Part shown: positions 60,295 to 64,000 of the stretch, piece after piece
Layout of the letters: every line of letters begins with the position of its first letter
Numbering within the stretch: position 1 is the first letter of the stretch
Assembly (NCBI GenBank): GCA_036841525.1
Contig: DAITVZ010000002.1
Location: forward strand, 1-64,000
DNA length: 64,000 nt
Source: JAAYEA01 sp012689325
GTDB taxonomy: Bacteria; Chloroflexota; Anaerolineae; JAAYEA01
Reading direction: 5' to 3'
Position numbers and translations under genes: made by a program
Notes under the pieces: model-generated
Databases searched by the model: none
The model's input: only the letters and a program-made list of their open reading frames with translations
Told to the model about the DNA's origin: nothing

Positions 60295-61221
60295 ATGACC
60301 CTATCGCCCTGCCCAGAGCGAACAGTTCAGGCCAACGGAATCGAGATCTGCTACGAGGCCTTCGGCAGCCCCAGCGACCCGCCTTTACTGCTGATCATGG
60401 GCCTCGGCGGACAGATGATCTCCTGGGACGATGGTTTCTGCCAGGCGCTCGCCGACCAAGGCCTCTATGTCATCCGCTTTGATAACCGCGACGCGGGCCG
60501 CTCCACCCGCTTTGACCAGGCGCCCTCGCCCAGCACCACCGACATGATACGCGCGACCCTGTTCAGAAGCCCCCTCCACGCGCCCTACACGCTGCGCGAC
60601 ATGGCCGACGATGCCGCCGGGCTTCTCTCGGCGCTGGGCATCGAGTCAGCTCACCTCGCGGGGATCTCCATGGGCGGCATGATCGCCCAGACGGTGGCGA
60701 TCCATCACCCCGACAAGGTTCGCTCGCTGATCTCCATGATGTCCAGTGTGGGCGACCCGGAGCGGGGGCTGTTGGTGCGACCCAAGATCCTGCTGGCTTT
60801 GCTACAGGCGGGCCCTCGAGACCGTGAGGCGCAGCAGGAGCGGGCTGTCGAGATCATGCGGATGATCAGCGGGCCCGGATTTCCCATCGATGAGGAGCGC
60901 GTCCGGGCTGGCGCCGCTCGCTCCTTCGAGCGAGGCGCCCCGCCCAGCGGCACGGCGCGCCAGTTGGCCGCCATCGTGGCCTCGGGGAGCCGCCGCCAGG
61001 CGCTTGGCGGCATCACCGCGCCGACTTTGGTCATCCACGGCGAGGCCGACCCCCTCCTCTCCGTCGAGGGTGGCATCGCCACGGCCAAGGCCATCCCTGG
61101 CGCCAAGTTGCTGATTATCCCCGGCATGGGCCACGGCATCCCGCACGCCGCCGCGCCACAGATCGTTGATGCCATCATCGAACACATCACCGCTGCCGAG
61201 AAAGGAATCGTCCATGGCTGA
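60295..61221 (+). CDS. Alpha/beta-fold hydrolase
   Basis: A 308-residue hydrolase. LLLIMGLGGQMISWDDGFC is the oxyanion segment, IRFDNRDAGRS is typical of this branch, GISMGGMIAQ carries the nucleophile (about 125), and HGEADPL and GMGHGIP supply Asp and His. Relatives include methylesterases, haloperoxidase-like and aclacinomycin-methylesterase-like enzymes. ATG 60295 has GGGAGG upstream, divergent from the GH2-SCP2 gene. Its stop is overlapped by the GDPD fusion, so they are coupled. Substrate unknown. Confidence 0.88.
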   Translation: MTLSPCPERTVQANGIEICYEAFGSPSDPPLLLIMGLGGQMISWDDGFCQALADQGLYVIRFDNRDAGRSTRFDQAPSPSTTDMIRATLFRSPLHAPYTLRDMADDAAGLLSALGIESAHLAGISMGGMIAQTVAIHHPDKVRSLISMMSSVGDPERGLLVRPKILLALLQAGPRDREAQQERAVEIMRMISGPGFPIDEERVRAGAARSFERGAPPSGTARQLAAIVASGSRRQALGGITAPTLVIHGEADPLLSVEGGIATAKAIPGAKLLIIPGMGHGIPHAAAPQIVDAIIEHITAAEKGIVHG

Positions 61222-62656
61222 TCGCGTCGATCGCTCCTTGGCCAACCTGCTGGAGGCCCCGCGGGATAGCGAGGATCACGCCCTTGCGGCGCGCTACGCG
61301 CCGGTCATCCGCTTCAACGACCGCGAGCCCTTCTTGCCCTTGGCCGCGGGCTATACCATCTTTCGCGAAACGGGCGACTCGCCCTCTTTTCGCCAAGGCC
61401 GCCACATCGCGCTGGTCGCGCCGGGGCAGCCGCCAGCCGCTCTGGCCATCGAGTATGCCATCTGGTGGGACTGGGATATCGGTCATCTCTACGAGCTGGA
61501 ACACGCCTGGGTCTACGTGGATGAGCGAGGCCAGGTGGTCCGCTGCGAGGCGAGCTGGCACGGCGGCCACCACGACATGCGCTGGCAGGGCCGCATCGAG
61601 CTGGAGGGCGACCACCCCGTGCTCTATAGCGAGCCGGGCAAGCACGCCTTTGCGCCGACCACCGACTGGTTCGCCGAGCGCCGCGCCAAGCTTCCGCGTT
61701 CGGAGACCAGCGAACTGGCTGGGATGAGCGGGGTGCTCATGGCCACTTACTTGGAGGGTCACGTCCACCCCGCGCCGCTGCACACCACCCTGGTGCGCAC
61801 CTTCCTCCAGCAGCACGCCTTCGAGCCCGCCCCCTCCTTCGGCAAGCGTTTTGCGATCACCGCCGACATGCTGGTCCCCTGGCCAGCGCTGGAGGCCTGG
61901 ATGCCCCAGCGAATCAATCACTGGCTGGAGCGCCTCGAGCGCGAGATCCCCAGGGTGGACTACCGCTTCTTGCGCATCGGCCACCGCGGCGCCCGAGCCC
62001 ACGCGCCCGATAACACCATCGCCGGATTCCGCAAGGCGGTGGGGCTAGGCGCGGATATGGTCGAGATCGATGTGCAGCGCACGGCCGACGGCGAGATCGT
62101 CGTCGTGCACGACGGCAGCCTGTCCGATGCGGCGGGGCGGCACTGGCCCATTGGCAAGAGCACTCTCGCCCAGCTCAGAGCCATCGACCTGGGCGGCGGC
62201 GAGCGGATCCCCACCCTCTCGGAGGCGCTGCTCCATTGCCGCGACGCCGGGCTGGGTGTCTACATCGAGATCAAGGATGGCGGCGCCGTCCGCGGCGTGG
62301 TGGATTTCCTCGTCGAGCACGAACTGGAACAGCACTTCTGGGTCGGCTCTTTCCGCCCAGACTGGCTGGCCGAGGCCAAGGCTGTCGCGCCACAGGTCGT
62401 AACCTCCATCCTCTTTGGCTCCGCCGAGCTGGATCCCGTCAAGCTGGCCCAGTCCATCGGCGCCGACTATGTGCATCCTTGCTGGGGCGGCCGTCCCAAC
62501 TCGAGCCAACTGGTGACGCCCCAATGGATGGCCCGGGTGCGCGAGGCCGGGCTGGGCGTGGTCATCTGGAACGAGGAGCGCCCATCCGAGATCGCCGCGC
62601 TGCGGCAGATCGGCGTGGATGGGGTCTGCAGCGACGCTCCCGAACTGCTCAGATAG
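61214..62656 (+). CDS. Glycerophosphodiester phosphodiesterase with Vps62-like N-terminal domain
   Basis: A 480-residue two-domain protein. The first 240 residues (ARYAPVIRFNDREPFLPLAAGYTIFR, AIEYAIWWDWDIGHLYELEHAWVYVDE, SWHGGHHDM) resemble a Vps62/DUF946-like domain. The C-terminal half is a GDPD barrel: RIGHRGARAHAPDNTIAGFRKAV (catalytic His-Arg; Glu replaced by Asp in APDNT), MVEIDVQRTADGEIVVVHDGSLSD and VYIEIKDGG. GDPDs split glycerophosphodiesters to glycerol-3-phosphate and alcohols. The ATG overlaps the previous stop. It is coupled to a sulfatase downstream. An odd fusion; substrate unknown. Confidence 0.85.
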   Translation: MADRVDRSLANLLEAPRDSEDHALAARYAPVIRFNDREPFLPLAAGYTIFRETGDSPSFRQGRHIALVAPGQPPAALAIEYAIWWDWDIGHLYELEHAWVYVDERGQVVRCEASWHGGHHDMRWQGRIELEGDHPVLYSEPGKHAFAPTTDWFAERRAKLPRSETSELAGMSGVLMATYLEGHVHPAPLHTTLVRTFLQQHAFEPAPSFGKRFAITADMLVPWPALEAWMPQRINHWLERLEREIPRVDYRFLRIGHRGARAHAPDNTIAGFRKAVGLGADMVEIDVQRTADGEIVVVHDGSLSDAAGRHWPIGKSTLAQLRAIDLGGGERIPTLSEALLHCRDAGLGVYIEIKDGGAVRGVVDFLVEHELEQHFWVGSFRPDWLAEAKAVAPQVVTSILFGSAELDPVKLAQSIGADYVHPCWGGRPNSSQLVTPQWMARVREAGLGVVIWNEERPSEIAALRQIGVDGVCSDAPELLR

Positions 62657-62664
62657 GAGTCGAT

Positions 62665-63963
62665 ATGCCCGACCGGCCCAACATCCTGCTTATCCTGGCC
62701 GACCAGCTCTACTCCGGCGCCCTGAGCGCCGTCGGCAACCCCTGGGTCAGCACCCCACACCTGGATTCCTTGGCCCTGGGCGGCGCGCGCTTCTGCCGCG
62801 CCTACTGCACCGCGCCGGTGTGCGGCCCCGCCCGCGCCAGCCTCCTCACCGGGCGCATGCCCCACGCCCTCGGGGTGGACTATAACCACGATCCCCTCAG
62901 CCCCGCTGTTCCAGACCTGGGCCACCTCATCCGCCGCGCGGGCTATGATACGGCCTATGTGGGCAAGTGGGGGCTCAAGACCCAGCCGGGCTCGCCGGGG
63001 TTCGACTTTCCGCCGCTTCCCGCCGGGACGCGCCTGCGCTTGGGGCTGGAGAGCGACGACGCCATCGCCGACACAGCGGCGGCCTATATCCGCGAGCCAA
63101 GGGAACGCCCCTTCCTACTGGCCGTGGGCCTCACCAACCCCCATGATATCTGCTACTGGGTGATGAACGAGGATCTGGGCATCCCCACCGAGGGCGCGCT
63201 GCCGCCCTTGCCGCCCAATTTCGGCATCCTGGCCGACGAGCCGGAATTCGTCCAGCGCTGTCGGGCGCGGCTTCATTACGGCCAGGAGGTCTCGTATACC
63301 CTCAAGTGGGATGAGGCGCGCTGGCGCAGGTATCTCTATACCTATTACCGCCTGGTGGAGCGCGTCGATGCCAGCATCGGGCGCATCTTGGACGCGCTGC
63401 GAGAGGCTGGGCACGAAGAGGACACCCTCGTGGTCCTCACCAGCGACCATGGCGAGGGCGTCGCCGCCCACCATTGGGTGGTCAAGCTGGTGTTCTACGA
63501 GGAGCCGGCGGTGATCCCCTTGCTGCTGCGCTGGCCGAGGGTGATCCCCGCTGGCTGGACGGACAGCCAGCGCCTGGTCTCCGGTCTGGATCTTCTGCCT
63601 ACGCTCTGCGCAGTGGCCGGAGCGACGCCGCCTGAGGGGATCGAGGGTCGCAGTCTGCTCTCGCTTCTGTCAAGTTCAGATCAGACCATTCACGATTATG
63701 TCATTTCCGAGCTGCAGCCTGACCCCGAGCACCGGGACTTGGGCGGACGCATGTTGGTGACGCCCCGCTGCAAGTATTGCGCCTTCTCCGAGGGCGCTCG
63801 ACCTGAGCTGCTCTTCGATCTGGCCGCCGACCCTGGTGAGACGCACAACCTGGCTACCGACCCCGATCACGCCACGGCTCTTTTGGAGCACCGCCGCCTG
63901 CTGCGCGAGTGGATGAGCGCCCACGGCGATCCGCTGGCCCTGCCCACCCTCCAACAAGGATAG
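62665..63963 (+). CDS. Type I sulfatase
   Basis: A 432-residue arylsulfatase-family enzyme. It begins RPNILLILADQLYSG (metal-site Asp), has the formylglycine signature CGPARASLLTGR with Cys53 (C-x-P-x-R), DTAYVGKWGL and TSDHGEGVAAHH (metal Asp/His). Cys53 must be oxidised to formylglycine by an FGE enzyme not seen here. Lack of a signal peptide points to cytoplasmic desulfation of sulfate esters from sugars or lipids. ATG 62665 follows TAGGAG. It is the third gene of the hydrolase-GDPD-sulfatase operon and precedes an Fpg/Nei-type gene. Confidence 0.92.
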   Translation: MPDRPNILLILADQLYSGALSAVGNPWVSTPHLDSLALGGARFCRAYCTAPVCGPARASLLTGRMPHALGVDYNHDPLSPAVPDLGHLIRRAGYDTAYVGKWGLKTQPGSPGFDFPPLPAGTRLRLGLESDDAIADTAAAYIREPRERPFLLAVGLTNPHDICYWVMNEDLGIPTEGALPPLPPNFGILADEPEFVQRCRARLHYGQEVSYTLKWDEARWRRYLYTYYRLVERVDASIGRILDALREAGHEEDTLVVLTSDHGEGVAAHHWVVKLVFYEEPAVIPLLLRWPRVIPAGWTDSQRLVSGLDLLPTLCAVAGATPPEGIEGRSLLSLLSSSDQTIHDYVISELQPDPEHRDLGGRMLVTPRCKYCAFSEGARPELLFDLAADPGETHNLATDPDHATALLEHRRLLREWMSAHGDPLALPTLQQG

Positions 63964-63967
63964 CGAC

Positions 63968-64000
63968 ATGCCCGAGCTGCCCGACCTCGAAGTGCTCCGC
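63968..64000 (+). CDS. Fpg/Nei-type DNA glycosylase (first codons only)
   Basis: The last 33 bases encode MPELPDLEVLR after AAGGATAGCG. Pro2 (the Schiff-base residue) and Glu3 in the MPELP start are the hallmark of formamidopyrimidine-DNA glycosylase/endonuclease VIII enzymes, which remove oxidised bases. The rest lies outside the window. Confidence 0.75.
   Translation, partial: MPELPDLEVLR

Noticed and set aside
1..64000. tRNA, rRNA, CRISPR or prophage elements
   Set aside because: No cloverleaf, array of repeats, integrase or structural phage gene was found on reading either strand.

Overview
The window is high-GC bacterial DNA with dense genes, mostly Shine-Dalgarno-led, with ATG, GTG and TTG starts and frequent ATGA/GTGA stop-start overlaps. 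About twenty sigma70-type promoters (TTGACA-like, 16-17 bp spacer, TATAAT-like) can be read by eye. Gene content points to a free-living heterotroph of the Chloroflexota (Anaerolineae-like): many uroporphyrinogen-decarboxylase-fold proteins, glycoside hydrolases, a threonine/proline-rich lipoprotein with an Ig-like tail, a PAS/GAF hybrid kinase and a UMF1 transporter. The taxonomic call is an inference. No rRNA, tRNA, CRISPR array, insertion sequence or prophage is visible.

Layout. 1-4.0 kb (minus): beta-mannosidase, a frameshifted DMT-type transporter and an edge-truncated Gfo/Idh/MocA dehydrogenase, from one promoter with a hairpin leader. 4.1-9.8 kb (plus): sugar isomerase, then the housekeeping set rluB-cmk-plsC-DUF512 and a glycosyltransferase. 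9.9-16.4 kb: DUF6429 protein, large hybrid histidine kinase, and two tandem MFS transporters that appear to start at ATC codons. 16.4-24.5 kb (plus): GH2 beta-galactosidase-UroD-phosphoesterase operon, cupin, lipoprotein, an internally deleted alginate-lyase relic and an enolase-superfamily dehydratase. 24.6-29.5 kb: RraA-type aldolase, divergent from a UGSC-family selenoprotein with in-frame UGA and a SECIS-like hairpin; then a second PlsC-like acyltransferase and a UMF1 transporter. 29.6-33.7 kb (minus): operon of CoA-transferase, GNAT, FAD oxidoreductase and UroD-like protein. 33.8-42.8 kb: two divergent operons, each with an alpha/alpha-toroid protein: minus = BtrH/C39-like, DUF3795-toroid fusion, sugar isomerase; plus = toroid, MttB-like methyltransferase, GH95 fucosidase; an OsmC gene sits between. 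43-47.4 kb: tiny repeat protein, FAD oxidoreductase with discoidin-like tail, sialidase-fold protein, SIMPL lipoprotein. 47.5-52 kb: four further UroD-fold proteins. 52.1-54.8 kb: APC/USP (KimA-like) permease under a ydaO-type c-di-AMP riboswitch with terminator. 54.8-64 kb: tandem class II aldolase, HD protein, esterase, GH2-SCP2 fusion, alpha/beta hydrolase, GDPD fusion, sulfatase and the first codons of an Fpg/Nei glycosylase.

Taken together, the accessory genes look like a toolkit for decorated plant or algal polysaccharides: mannoside, galactoside, fucoside, glucuronide-type and sulfate-ester cleavage, followed by sugar-acid dehydration, isomerisation, oxidation and retro-aldol steps. 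Uptake would be by MFS/DMT carriers, since no ABC or SusCD system is present. The six UroD-fold proteins and one MttB-like protein may handle methyl groups, but no corrinoid protein is encoded here. The strongest single finding is the selenoprotein; the GH2-SCP2 fusion, the divergent toroid operons and the paired ATC starts also merit follow-up.
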